A DNA stretch of 64,000 bases from NCBI GenBank assembly GCA_965215445.1, contig CBDCDT010000002.1:1178001-1242000 (forward strand). The letters run 5' to 3'. Both the position numbers and the translations under genes were made by a program. The notes under the pieces were generated by a model. That model did not search any database. It was given only the letters and a program-made list of their open reading frames with translations, and had not been told where the DNA came from. Shown here piece after piece: positions 42,231 to 51,684 of the stretch. Each line of letters opens with the position of its first letter. Position 1 is the first letter of the stretch. The DNA comes from CBDBLK01 sp965215445 (lineage in GTDB: Bacteria > Bdellovibrionota > Bacteriovoracia > Bacteriovoracales > Bacteriovoracaceae).

Positions 42231-43139
42231 TTACCACTGGCAAGGCCAGTAATAAGTCATCATTTTTTGGTGCACAGGATTAGTCGGTTGGTAATTGTAG
42301 GTGAAACGGCAACGGGGAGGCAGAGAAATAAGGATGCTCTCGGTGCGCCCCTTGGTTTGAAGTCCAAAATGGGTTCCACGGTCGTGAAGCAGGTTAAATT
42401 CGACATAGCGTCCCCTGCGGTGGAATTGGAAGTCCTGGTCTTCGGAGGTAAAGGCTTCTCCTTTGCGTTTGAAGGCGATGGGAAAATAGGATTCTTCAAA
42501 GCATTCCGCCAGAGCGCAGACCATCTCGGCATCTTTGCAGAAATCTCCACTGCTTAAGTGGTCAAAAAAAATGCCTCCAATTCCGCGCATTTCTCCTTCC
42601 CTATGGCGATTGACGAAGTATTCGTCACAGGCCTTTTTCCATTGGGAGTAAGTGCCAAAGGGTTGGCAGGCGGTTTTCCAAACCTGGTGGAAGTGGCGAA
42701 AATCTTCTTCGTGAGGGTAATAGGGAGTGAGATCGGCCCCGCCGCCAAACCAAAACTTGCTTCCCATTTCGAGACAGCGAAAGTTGGCGTGAACGGTGGG
42801 AATTTTGGGATTTGACGGGTGAATGATAAGGCTCAGCCCCGCGGCCCACATATCTTCACCATCTCCCCCTACGCGTTTGGAAAAATCGGGGTCAACTTTT
42901 CCGTAAACCTCTGAAGTGTTGACCCCCGCTTTTTCAATTTCCTCGCCGGAGAAGGCCCGGGTTCTCCCTCCCCCTCCGTCTTGGCCTTCGACATCCTCTC
43001 GTGTCCACAAGTCCTCCGTAAGTTCAAGGCCCGGATCGAGTCGGGATAAAACATTAGTGATTTTGTCTTGTAATGAGCGCATGTGAGCGCTGAATTGCTG
43101 TTTGGACAATATTTTTCCCGTAGTGTTCAGATTTCTCAT
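42231..43139 (-). CDS. hemF: Oxygen-dependent coproporphyrinogen III oxidase
   Basis: 302 residues. HemF signatures: GGGGRTRAFSGEEIEKAGVN-type segment, AAGLSLIIHPSNPKIPTVHANFR, WFGGGADLTPYYP, GEMRGIGGIFFDHL, FQFHRRGRYVEFNLLHDRGTHFGL and GRTESILISLPP. It converts coproporphyrinogen III to protoporphyrinogen IX with O2, implying aerobic haem synthesis. The ATG at 43139 is used; a TTG upstream and an internal ATG at 43082 are alternatives. Confidence 0.97.
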   Translation of the reverse strand: MRNLNTTGKILSKQQFSAHMRSLQDKITNVLSRLDPGLELTEDLWTREDVEGQDGGGGRTRAFSGEEIEKAGVNTSEVYGKVDPDFSKRVGGDGEDMWAAGLSLIIHPSNPKIPTVHANFRCLEMGSKFWFGGGADLTPYYPHEEDFRHFHQVWKTACQPFGTYSQWKKACDEYFVNRHREGEMRGIGGIFFDHLSSGDFCKDAEMVCALAECFEESYFPIAFKRKGEAFTSEDQDFQFHRRGRYVEFNLLHDRGTHFGLQTKGRTESILISLPPRCRFTYNYQPTNPVHQKMMTYYWPCQW

Positions 43140-43184
43140 AATGTGATAAATCTTCTTTATCAAATATTGTTAAAAAGAGAAATC

Positions 43185-43856
43185 ATGGCCTTATTATACC
43201 GATCAGTTTTCTCAATATTTTTTACCCTGGCCTTAGTGAGTCGGCCATTGAGTGCTGATATTTCTTCCGATGCCCTTGCTCCAGAAAAGGCCCAATTTTT
43301 TTACGGTTATGCCGATCGTTCTCACAACTACAGTGAGAGTTTGCGTCATCTGGGGGGAATTTATTTACTCTCCTGGGGGCTTTACCCCTTGGTTTTGTCC
43401 AAGGATTTTCGCGAAGAGGGTTCCTGGAAAAATTACCGGCGCAATTTTGGAAAGCTTCGCTTTGATCAGGACGAACCTCTTTGGAATTGGTTGGTTCATC
43501 CCATTTCCGGCTCACAGCTCTTCCTTTATTACCGCGCCAATGGGTATTCTCGCGTGAGCAGTTTAGGTATGAGTTTTTTGAGTTCGGCCCTCTTTGAATT
43601 TACGGTGGAAGTTTATACCGAACCGGCCTCCTTTCAAGACCTCTACCAAACGCCCATACTTGGTTCTAGTTTGGGGTTTGGCCTGGAACATCTCTCCCTT
43701 TATCTTCTCAATAGTGGGTCAACCTGGGGAAAGTGGATGGGCCACGTTTTAAACCCTGCTACACTATTTTGGTTTTATGAAGGCAAAACCAGGCTTTTTC
43801 CTCAAATTCGTCCGCAAAAAAAAGCGGCCTCTTTAACTCTTATAACGGAGTTTTAA
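43185..43856 (+). CDS. DUF3943-like exported protein
   Basis: 223 residues. Signal peptide MALLYRSVFSIFFTLALVSRPLSAD. The body shows the DUF3943 pattern: a hydrophobic helix LGGIYLLSWGLYPLVLS, WNWLVHPISGSQLFLYYRANGYS, SSLGMSFLSSALFEFTVEVYTEPASFQDLYQTPILGS and GHVLNPATLFWF. The function of this family is unknown; it is usually membrane or outer-membrane associated. It is followed after 1 bp by an outer-membrane-type gene, so the two probably act together. Confidence 0.75.
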   Translation: MALLYRSVFSIFFTLALVSRPLSADISSDALAPEKAQFFYGYADRSHNYSESLRHLGGIYLLSWGLYPLVLSKDFREEGSWKNYRRNFGKLRFDQDEPLWNWLVHPISGSQLFLYYRANGYSRVSSLGMSFLSSALFEFTVEVYTEPASFQDLYQTPILGSSLGFGLEHLSLYLLNSGSTWGKWMGHVLNPATLFWFYEGKTRLFPQIRPQKKAASLTLITEF

Positions 43857-43857
43857 A

Positions 43858-44505
43858 TTGAAAAAATGGATGCTTTTTTTAGGGTTGTGTTGTTTTGCTC
43901 AGGAAACTTTGACCAACACTTTCCTTCTAAAAGGAGGAGTTCACTATTCGTGGATGGACTTGCAAACAGTTCAAGGAGGTCAGGATAGTTCTGGAGGGGC
44001 TGGTCTTGGCACTCACCTGATTTTTCGACCGGTGCGGTTCAAGAATTGGGAAGTGGGCATTTCCGGGCATATTCACCGAGGACGAGTTGATGATCTGACT
44101 TTGAATGTTTGGGATCAGACCATGAATGTCGAGGGAGATTTTCAAAGCGTCTTTTTTTCACCCACTCTGCGCTATACCTTTGGCAACTTTTATTTGGGTG
44201 CAGGCCCTAGCTGGTCTTTGCAAACGGTGAAGTTATCTGGCAACAAGCAAAAGCTCACTTACACTTCTCGTGGCCGTTTGTTACTCGCTGGGTTTCAAAA
44301 GAATTGTTTCTATGGAAAAAATGTGGAATGGTCGAAATGCATACCTTTTTACTTTGAATTTTCCCACTTCTACCAAAAAAGTCGAAAAATTTCGATTGTC
44401 GACATCTCCCGCCCCAATCATGTCAACACTCTTTCACAACGTGCGGCCTCCAGGCATCTCAACACCCATGCATTCTTGTTGAGTATTGGGAGTGTTCTCT
44501 TTTAA
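43858..44505 (+). CDS. Probable small outer-membrane beta-barrel protein
   Basis: 215 residues starting at TTG 43858, with GGAG 7 nt upstream. A short signal (WMLFLGLCCFAQETLT) is followed by alternating amphipathic strands rich in Gly, Tyr, Phe and Ser (LLKGGVHYSWMDL, GTHLIFRPVRFKNWEVGISGHI, LRYTFGNFYLGAGPSWSLQTVKL), ending in a hydrophobic strand with terminal Phe (FLLSIGSVLF), the usual C-terminal signal for BAM insertion. No named family. Confidence 0.65.
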   Translation: MKKWMLFLGLCCFAQETLTNTFLLKGGVHYSWMDLQTVQGGQDSSGGAGLGTHLIFRPVRFKNWEVGISGHIHRGRVDDLTLNVWDQTMNVEGDFQSVFFSPTLRYTFGNFYLGAGPSWSLQTVKLSGNKQKLTYTSRGRLLLAGFQKNCFYGKNVEWSKCIPFYFEFSHFYQKSRKISIVDISRPNHVNTLSQRAASRHLNTHAFLLSIGSVLF

Positions 44506-44592
44506 TTTAAGTGTTTTTGGCAAAGTGACGATAGTTTCTTTGAGAGGGATAAAAAATAGGGCACAAGGAATCTTAAAATGGGGCCAAAAAGT

Positions 44593-46014
44593 ATGAAAAG
44601 GATTTTAAAATTAACTTTTGTGATGGGAAGTTTTTTTCTCAGTGTGAATCTTTTTGCCGAGATGACTGATGGCCAGACCAAGGGAGTGGCCAAAGTTATC
44701 GTTAAACGCAATAAGGTTCGGGGACGCTTTAAAGGTAAAACTTTTGTTATTAAAAAAGGTGTCTGGTTACAACAGGGTACAGTGATTATAACGGGGCCTA
44801 GGAGTTTTGCAAAATTGCTTTTTGTGGATAAATCGAGTGTTAATGTTGGGCCGAAATCGAGTATGGAAATTACCAATTTCCCCAAAGGATCAGGCCAAAA
44901 AGCAGGCATTATTACACTAATGAAGGGCCAAGTTCGTTCAAAAGTCACCAAAGATTATGTTGGAGACGGGGATAAAGCAAAAAAATCAAAACTTTTTCTC
45001 AAAACCGAAACGGCAGCACTCGGAGTTCGGGGAACCGATTTTCAGGTCAATTATAATACTGACAATCAAATTACTTCCCTCATCACTTTTACCGGCGAAG
45101 TGGCGATGGTAAAAGTTGATCCGGGGGAAGAACAATTGGATTCCAACGAAATGGAGAGCAGGGTTTCCAGCAATGAGGCGGTAGTGGTTAGGAGAGGAGA
45201 GTATTCAGGTGTTTCTCCCCGAGTTGAAGAGGCCAGTGTTCCAGTTAAAATTTCTCCCCAGCAGTTTGAAGCACTGGAGCAAAATGAGTCATTAGATACT
45301 TCAACTTCCAGCACTGGAAGTTCGGGAAATCAACCAAAATACAACAGTGTTATTCCTCCAGGAGTAGACGCCAAGTCCTTTTCAAGTGATGGGCAAGGTG
45401 CCGAGGAAGCAGTTTCATCGGCCGCTGGCAGCGAGGTGGTTGAAAATGTCAAACGCGAAATTGTCCAGGAAAAATCTGTTGCCCAAACAGACACTGAGGC
45501 CTCTGGAACAGATCAGGCCAAGGTTCCGCGAGCAGGCGGTTTTGTCGACATCGCCACCGCTCAGTATATTCCACCTCCTCAAGATAGCGTTTATGATGCC
45601 AATACGGGCGTTTATATTCCCTCCAGCAGAGTTGGGCAGATTGACCCGGAAACTGGAGCGTACAGAAATGATGATTATACCCTCACTCCCGACGGGCGCT
45701 TTGTTCCCAAAAATCAATCCGGCCCGGAAGAGGGGCGGGACCCCGCTTCTACTGGGGCACAGGGAGGGTTGTTTGCACCTCCACCACCTCCCCCTGTTGT
45801 GGAGGGAGATTTTTCCAAATCTTTTGATGACCCATCTGATGCCAACAGCTTCGATGATTCGGCACAAGCACCAGATATTTTTGGGCCGGATTCTGGTTTT
45901 GAGTCACCAGAGGATAGTGTTTCTCGGGAAATCGAAGATGACGTTCAAAGGGATCAGGAGGATGCTGGTAGACAGCGAAGCAATCAAACCCGAGTGCGTT
46001 TAAGGTTCCAGTAG
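44593..46014 (+). CDS. FecR-domain periplasmic protein
   Basis: 473 residues. Signal peptide (KLTFVMGSFFLSVNLFAE), then a FecR domain (about 20-170): VIVKRNKVRGRF, GTVIITGPRSFAKLLFVDKSSVNVGPKSSMEI, ITLMKGQVRSKV and the diagnostic TETAALGVRGTDFQV, ITFTGEVAM. The remaining 300 residues are low-complexity, acidic and Pro/Ser-rich with YIPP and YIPSS motifs around DPETGAY and a PPPPPP run, probably extended across the periplasm. FecR domains transmit signals or bind peptidoglycan. Followed by the TPR/barrel and cyclase genes. Confidence 0.82.
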   Translation: MKRILKLTFVMGSFFLSVNLFAEMTDGQTKGVAKVIVKRNKVRGRFKGKTFVIKKGVWLQQGTVIITGPRSFAKLLFVDKSSVNVGPKSSMEITNFPKGSGQKAGIITLMKGQVRSKVTKDYVGDGDKAKKSKLFLKTETAALGVRGTDFQVNYNTDNQITSLITFTGEVAMVKVDPGEEQLDSNEMESRVSSNEAVVVRRGEYSGVSPRVEEASVPVKISPQQFEALEQNESLDTSTSSTGSSGNQPKYNSVIPPGVDAKSFSSDGQGAEEAVSSAAGSEVVENVKREIVQEKSVAQTDTEASGTDQAKVPRAGGFVDIATAQYIPPPQDSVYDANTGVYIPSSRVGQIDPETGAYRNDDYTLTPDGRFVPKNQSGPEEGRDPASTGAQGGLFAPPPPPPVVEGDFSKSFDDPSDANSFDDSAQAPDIFGPDSGFESPEDSVSREIEDDVQRDQEDAGRQRSNQTRVRLRFQ

Positions 46015-46110
46015 ATAATTTGTCGGGTAATTGTTTAATAAATTTGGGCCTGATCTTCTTTTAAAATAAGGTTAAAGTATATCTATCAGCAAGATTAAAG
46101 AAGGTGTATT

Positions 46111-47742
46111 TTGTTTCACCGATTGAGATGGTCATGTTTGTTTGTTTTGCTCCTTTTATCCCAAGGGATAACGGCACAAGCTCCCAACATTTTGGCAGAT
46201 GCCTTTAAACAATTTCGTTTGGGTTCCTACCGAGAGGCCTTGAAAACTCTCAAGCAGGTTAAAGGCGATAATAAAACTCTTTCCACTCGTTTTTATTTGG
46301 AAGGATTGTGCCATAACCGCTTGCAGAGCTATAACTTGGCCGTTGGTTCTTTTCAAAAAGCACTTCCACTAGGCCATCTTGCCGAAGATTTTCACTATGA
46401 ATATGGTCAGGCGTTGTACGCCAACAATGCTTTGGAAAAGGCCCGCGATATGTTTCGGACAAGTTATAAGCGGCCCTATAAGGCAGAACACTCTCTCTAC
46501 TATGTGGCCTATATCTCGCAATTATTAGAGCAATATAAAATGGCCATTAGTGCCTATAAAAGACTGGTAGGTGAAGTCAGTGATGATAAAAATCTTTTGC
46601 AAGCGGCCTATTTTCAATGGGGAGAGAGCGGCATCGCCTTGCTTGGGCCAAATCTTTCTGGCAAAGAAAAGGGAAATGATAAAAAAATTAATCCTGAAAT
46701 CCAGAGAATTGTTCAGCGGAGAGTACTGCCTTTGTTTCGCAAGGCCATTTCCATTGATTCCAAATCGACATTGGCCGGAGATATTAAAAAGAAACTCGCT
46801 GCTGTTCAAAAGCGTTATCATTTAGATCCCAATCTCATGCGAAACGGGAGAACCCTCCCCGAAAAGCGGTGGAATCTGGAGTTTTCCCAAGGGCTTCTCC
46901 ACGACAGCAATATTACGTTTACTGCCGAACAGGCCGAAGTACCTGAAATTTCCAAAGAAGATTCTTTTGTCTCTGAAAGCAGTTTGAGAACTTCTTATGT
47001 GGGGCGTTTTCGCAACTTTCTGGTTATTACACCCGAGCTTGCGTTGAGAAAATCTATCCATTTAGAAAGGGATGTGCCTCAAGTTTATAAAAATGATTCT
47101 CATTCGATAGATTTAGGACTTGAAAATAGTTTTGAACACTCACTCTTTAACCGCCCTTCAAGTTTTCTCGTGGATTGGGATTATCAAAACAATGCTAGAG
47201 ATCGAAATGAGAAAAAAAATGTTTCCAAATATGCCCAATCTCATACTCTAAGCCTGGGAGAAAAATTCCAATTTTTTAATTTTGGAAGAACGACTATGAA
47301 ACTCAAATACAAAGATTATGAAACTTACCACGACCCCGATAATGACAATAAGACTTATTCCTTTTCTCTCAATCAAATAGGGTATATTTTGAGCGGGAAA
47401 ATCTGGTCCTTCTTTTTGCAGGCGGATTTTATTGACAATTATAACAACGACGCTTATTCCACAAATAATTACCTCGTTCGCGGTGATTATATTCACACCA
47501 ATTTGTTCTTTCAAACCAACTTGAATTTGGCCTTGTCTGTTGCCCTCACCGATACCAAACAGCAAAAAGATTTGCGTGGAATAGAACAAAGGTATACGCC
47601 ATCATTAAAATTTACGCGGCAGATGGGAAAAAGTTTCTCGCTTTCTGCTTCTTTTGAGTACACCAAAAATATTTCCAAAGATAAGGCAAATTATCAGTAC
47701 TCCAAAAATGTTGCCGGTATGGAGTTGAGCTATAGGTTTTAA
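46111..47742 (+). CDS. TPR plus outer-membrane beta-barrel protein
   Basis: 543 residues. A signal peptide (WSCLFVLLLLSQGITAQA) is followed by tetratricopeptide-like repeats (about 30-240; LGSYREALKTLKQV, QSYNLAVGSFQKALPLG, NALEKARDMFRTSY, EQYKMAISAYKRLV), then about 300 residues of alternating aromatic strands ending MELSYRF, the typical C-terminal barrel Phe. The layout resembles surface-assembly (Slam-like) or secretion pores with periplasmic TPRs. It starts at TTG 46111 with AAGG upstream. It lies between the FecR and cyclase genes. Confidence 0.72.
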   Translation: MFHRLRWSCLFVLLLLSQGITAQAPNILADAFKQFRLGSYREALKTLKQVKGDNKTLSTRFYLEGLCHNRLQSYNLAVGSFQKALPLGHLAEDFHYEYGQALYANNALEKARDMFRTSYKRPYKAEHSLYYVAYISQLLEQYKMAISAYKRLVGEVSDDKNLLQAAYFQWGESGIALLGPNLSGKEKGNDKKINPEIQRIVQRRVLPLFRKAISIDSKSTLAGDIKKKLAAVQKRYHLDPNLMRNGRTLPEKRWNLEFSQGLLHDSNITFTAEQAEVPEISKEDSFVSESSLRTSYVGRFRNFLVITPELALRKSIHLERDVPQVYKNDSHSIDLGLENSFEHSLFNRPSSFLVDWDYQNNARDRNEKKNVSKYAQSHTLSLGEKFQFFNFGRTTMKLKYKDYETYHDPDNDNKTYSFSLNQIGYILSGKIWSFFLQADFIDNYNNDAYSTNNYLVRGDYIHTNLFFQTNLNLALSVALTDTKQQKDLRGIEQRYTPSLKFTRQMGKSFSLSASFEYTKNISKDKANYQYSKNVAGMELSYRF

Positions 47743-47753
47743 AGCGTCAGACC

Positions 47754-49988
47754 ATGATTCCTAAGCTCATTAAGTACACTGGCCTTTTTCTCATCATTGC
47801 TTTCTCTTCTTTGTCCATTTTATTTTCTCTAACCAGCAGGGAAATTGAAGATACTCGATTGCGTTCAAGGTTGTCCTACGCCAATCTTCTTGAAGACCGG
47901 TTTTACGATATTAGAATGCTCAATACTTTGGATCAAAGCAAGATTGAAAAACGCATTGTCTTGGCCGCCATTGATGATTATTCCATAAAGCAGATCGGTC
48001 GTTGGCCTTTTCCTCGCGATAATTATTCAAAACTTATGAAGAAACTCAAACACTTTGGTGCAAAAATCATCGTTTACGATGTCTTTTTTTCCGAAGAGGC
48101 ACTGGCCTGTCCGGGGAGCCAGGTCGATGCCGATATGGCCGAGGGAGTGAAAGATTTTCAATCCATTCCGGGCAACAAAGTGATTTTGGGATATTCTCAA
48201 AGTATTTATCCTCACGAGGGAGTTTATGAAGAAATACCTGAGATTATGTACGATTTTATTTTGGATACAAAAGAGGTTCAAAATGTTGGTTTGAGAAAAT
48301 TTTACATGGAAAAAAACGCCTTTCCCATTCCTTCTTTGATAAGTGTCAATCCAGCGATAGCTCACGTTCAAGGTACTGCCGATGTGGACGGTATTTTCAG
48401 GCACTATCCAGTGGTCGGGCATGTAGATGAGTTTTATTTTCCCTCTATGGGCCTGAGTGCTTATCAGTATTTTACCCATTCCAAACCTGTACTTGAAATG
48501 CTCGGCCCTGAAAATTACAAGCTCAAGTTAAAAGAAGGAAATATCGATCTCAATTCCAGAGGAGAATCAAAAATTCGTTGGAGTGGGGGAGCGAGTATTT
48601 TCCCCACTATTTCCTTTTGGGATATTATTAACGCTTCTGACGATGATACAAAAATGTTTGAGCATTTTAAAGGCAATATTGTTTTTGTAGGTTCAACTGC
48701 TTTTGGAGCACATGACCTCAGACACACTCCTATTGATCCCATTTTACCCGGGGTTTATTTACACATGAACGTAACCAAAATGTTTCTGGATGGGAAGTTT
48801 TTTATTTCCGAAAACGATTCTGCTTATTACTCCTGGTTGATTATGATTATAGGCACTTTGGCCATTCTCGTAATTCAGTTTTTTGGAAATGCATTACTCG
48901 ATCTCATTTCAGTGGTGGTTATTACCGGGGGAATTTATTATTTTGAAACTTATATTTTAATTCCACAGGGACACAATACAAAACTTTTTTTCTGCTTGTT
49001 TTCGATAGTCTCTTGTTATTCCTGGAATACTTTTTTGCATTTTTATATGGCCGGAAAAGATAAGGCCTTTTTAAAGAAGGCCTTCGGTTCCTATATTTCT
49101 CCAGAGTTGATTGATGAAATGTATAAAGAGGGGAAAAACCCCGTATTGGGAGGAGATTCCGGCGAACGAACCGCGTTTTTTGCCGATATTCAAGGTTTTT
49201 CCAGTTTTTCAGAAAAAATGAGCGTTACTCGATTGGTAAAACTTCTCAATCAATATTTATCGGCCATGACAGATATTTTATTGAGTGAAAAAGGTACTCT
49301 CGACAAATATGAAGGGGATGCCATCATTGCTTTTTTTGGTGCTCCTGTACCACTTGAAGACCACGCCAGACGATCCTGTCTGGTGGCCCATAAAATGCAA
49401 AAAAGGCTTTTGGAACTCAATCGTAAATGGTCAGAGGAGGAAGAAAAATGGCCGGAGGAAGTATCTCAGATGCGGATGCGCATTGGGATCAATACGGGAG
49501 AAATTGTCACTGGAAATATGGGTTCGATTTTGAGGATGAACTATACCATGATGGGGGACGCTGTTAATTTGGCGGCACGTTTGGAAACTTCGGCCAAGCA
49601 ATACGGAGTTTTTACCCACGTTTCCACTTCCACCGCTCAACAGGCCGGAGAGGAATTTTTGTGGCGCGAGCTTGATCGCATTAAAGTTGTTGGCCGCGAA
49701 AGGCCGGTGGAAACGGTTGAACTTTTGGGTGTTAAAAAAGAGGCGCCGGATTATCTTTTTGATCTAAGTCAAAAATTTAAAAAAGGCCTTGAATTTTACC
49801 GAAATAGGGATTTTGCCGGGGCCTTGAGTCTTTTTAGACAAACATTGATGTTGGAATGGCAGCGTTTCCCCGACTTCAAGGGGAAAGTAACCAATCCTTC
49901 TGAAGTCTACATTCATCGTTGTGAGCAGTATCAGCAAAACCCCCCTCCCGATTCTTGGGATGGTGTGTGGATTCTCACGGATAAATAA
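47754..49988 (+). CDS. CHASE2-domain adenylate cyclase
   Basis: 744 residues. One N-terminal helix, an extracytoplasmic CHASE2 sensor (about 40-345; RIVLAAIDDYSIKQIGRWPFPRD, IVYDVFFSE, FVGSTAFGAHDLRHTP), three further helices (about 360-440), and a class III cyclase (about 475-655): FFADIQGFSSFSEKM (first metal Asp), LDKYEGDAIIAFFGAP (adenine-specifying Lys and second Asp), RIGINTGEIVTGNMG and MMGDAVNLAARLETS (transition-state Asn and Arg). All catalytic residues are present, and Lys indicates ATP as substrate. It is 11 bp after the barrel gene. Confidence 0.93.
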   Translation: MIPKLIKYTGLFLIIAFSSLSILFSLTSREIEDTRLRSRLSYANLLEDRFYDIRMLNTLDQSKIEKRIVLAAIDDYSIKQIGRWPFPRDNYSKLMKKLKHFGAKIIVYDVFFSEEALACPGSQVDADMAEGVKDFQSIPGNKVILGYSQSIYPHEGVYEEIPEIMYDFILDTKEVQNVGLRKFYMEKNAFPIPSLISVNPAIAHVQGTADVDGIFRHYPVVGHVDEFYFPSMGLSAYQYFTHSKPVLEMLGPENYKLKLKEGNIDLNSRGESKIRWSGGASIFPTISFWDIINASDDDTKMFEHFKGNIVFVGSTAFGAHDLRHTPIDPILPGVYLHMNVTKMFLDGKFFISENDSAYYSWLIMIIGTLAILVIQFFGNALLDLISVVVITGGIYYFETYILIPQGHNTKLFFCLFSIVSCYSWNTFLHFYMAGKDKAFLKKAFGSYISPELIDEMYKEGKNPVLGGDSGERTAFFADIQGFSSFSEKMSVTRLVKLLNQYLSAMTDILLSEKGTLDKYEGDAIIAFFGAPVPLEDHARRSCLVAHKMQKRLLELNRKWSEEEEKWPEEVSQMRMRIGINTGEIVTGNMGSILRMNYTMMGDAVNLAARLETSAKQYGVFTHVSTSTAQQAGEEFLWRELDRIKVVGRERPVETVELLGVKKEAPDYLFDLSQKFKKGLEFYRNRDFAGALSLFRQTLMLEWQRFPDFKGKVTNPSEVYIHRCEQYQQNPPPDSWDGVWILTDK

Positions 49989-50025
49989 TTGCAAAAGGCC
50001 TGCCGCTTCTGGTAGGGTGGCGGAC

Positions 50026-51684
50026 GTGAAAAAAAAGCAGCGTCTCCAAAGAAGCCTCTCTTCCCTTATTCTCTATCAGTTTGTGGAATTTTGGCCTTAT
50101 TATTTGGGAGCGCTGTTTTGTCTGACTTCCACTCACTGGATTCAGTCGCATTTGCCTTTTTTGGGAAAAAAGGTCGCCGAACAAATTGAATTGGGTGCAA
50201 AGGCAATTGAAACTCGGGCCTTTGTGCAGTTAGCGGTGGGGACAATTTTTTTTAGAACTCTCTCGCGCCTGCTCTTTTTTTACCCTGCCAGAGTATTGCA
50301 AAAAAACCTGCGCATAGAATTACTGGATCGCCTGGAAGAGGGAAATCCCTCTCGTTATCGCCATTATAGCGACGGGCAGGTTTTTCAGATTTTGAGTTCG
50401 GATATGGAGCAATTGCGCGCCTTGATTGGCTTTGCGCTGTTGCAAGTGGGCAATATTCTGGTGGCAGCAGCGGTTTTAATTCCCAAATTGGGGCAGTTTA
50501 ATTCTCACTTGGTTTTGGCACTGATCCCTCTCTTGATTGCCTTTTTGTTGTTTACCGCAATCGTCTCCGGCAACCACGCTCTCTATCGCAAAAATCAGGA
50601 TATGCAAGGAGAAGTCCAAAATATCATTATGGAATCTTACGCCGGTAAACCCACTATCAAAAATTTTCATGCTGAAGAATCTTTTATTCGCTGGTTTGGA
50701 GATTATTCCTGGCGCGAATTGCGCTATTTTTATCGTGCTGGAATTCGGGTAGGGTTTTCCATTCCTCTAGTGCCTTTGGGGGTGGGCCTGAGTTTGCTTT
50801 GGGGGGCCTCCATTATCCGCACTGAAGATTTGGGAACTTCCGGACTGGTTCTCTTTAGTAGCTTTATTTTTCTCTTTTTGGAACCGATGATGTTTTTGTC
50901 CTGGATTGGTGTGGTTTTTACTCGCAGTTATGGGGCCTGGCGCAGAATTGTCGAATTGGTGGGCCACTTGGAACGGCCTTCCCGCCATGAGCTTGATCTG
51001 CAACAAAAAAATCCTCACTCAAATCTTAAAACCCAAACTTTTATGCTCGATTTTTGGGGCCGTCCTTTGTCCTTTCAGTATTCGCCTCAAGTGTGGACGG
51101 TATTGGTGGGCAAAACCGGTTGTGGAAAGAGCCATCTTTTAATTCAAATTGCCGATGTCTTCAAATGGAGGCAAATATCAGTCAACTTTTTAGCACAAAA
51201 TCCCTATCTCTATAGCGACACCATTGAAAAAAATATTTTTTTGGGGCGAACGCCTTCGGCAGAAGAAAGAAGACTGGCCGGGCAATTTTTAAATTTATTG
51301 GCGCTCGATGTTTTGGCAGGGGATGAGCAAACTTTGCTCAATCTTGAAGTGGGTGAAAATGGTAAATACCTGAGCGGCGGCCAGGCCAAACGGGTGGCCT
51401 TAGTTCGCAGTCTGATGAGTGATGCCGAAGTATTATTGTGGGATGACCCCTTTTCTTCGGTGGATTTGATTTTGGAAAAACAAATTATTGACCAATTGAG
51501 GAAGAATAAACTGATGTATAAGAAAACAGTTATTCTCACCTCTCATCGCATGACCACAGTCAAATGCAGCGAAGAAGTTTTTTTGCTGGGGAGAGATGAA
51601 GGTATAATCGAGTCTGGAAAGGTGAAGGACTTGTTGGTTGCTGGAAAACAAACTTATGAACACTTTGAAAAACAAATGGTTTGA
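50026..51684 (+). CDS. ABC exporter subunit A (degenerate Walker B)
   Basis: 552 residues. An N-terminal transmembrane domain with six helices (about 20-300), then an NBD with Walker A VGKTGCGKSH, signature YLSGGQAKRVALVRS, Walker B VLLWDDPFSSVD and H-loop LTSHRMTT. The residue after Walker B is Asp, not the catalytic Glu, so this NBD contributes a weak site. The start is taken at GTG 50026; earlier in-frame starts lie within the cyclase gene. Its last 29 bp overlap subunit B. Substrate unknown. Confidence 0.87.
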   Translation: MKKKQRLQRSLSSLILYQFVEFWPYYLGALFCLTSTHWIQSHLPFLGKKVAEQIELGAKAIETRAFVQLAVGTIFFRTLSRLLFFYPARVLQKNLRIELLDRLEEGNPSRYRHYSDGQVFQILSSDMEQLRALIGFALLQVGNILVAAAVLIPKLGQFNSHLVLALIPLLIAFLLFTAIVSGNHALYRKNQDMQGEVQNIIMESYAGKPTIKNFHAEESFIRWFGDYSWRELRYFYRAGIRVGFSIPLVPLGVGLSLLWGASIIRTEDLGTSGLVLFSSFIFLFLEPMMFLSWIGVVFTRSYGAWRRIVELVGHLERPSRHELDLQQKNPHSNLKTQTFMLDFWGRPLSFQYSPQVWTVLVGKTGCGKSHLLIQIADVFKWRQISVNFLAQNPYLYSDTIEKNIFLGRTPSAEERRLAGQFLNLLALDVLAGDEQTLLNLEVGENGKYLSGGQAKRVALVRSLMSDAEVLLWDDPFSSVDLILEKQIIDQLRKNKLMYKKTVILTSHRMTTVKCSEEVFLLGRDEGIIESGKVKDLLVAGKQTYEHFEKQMV

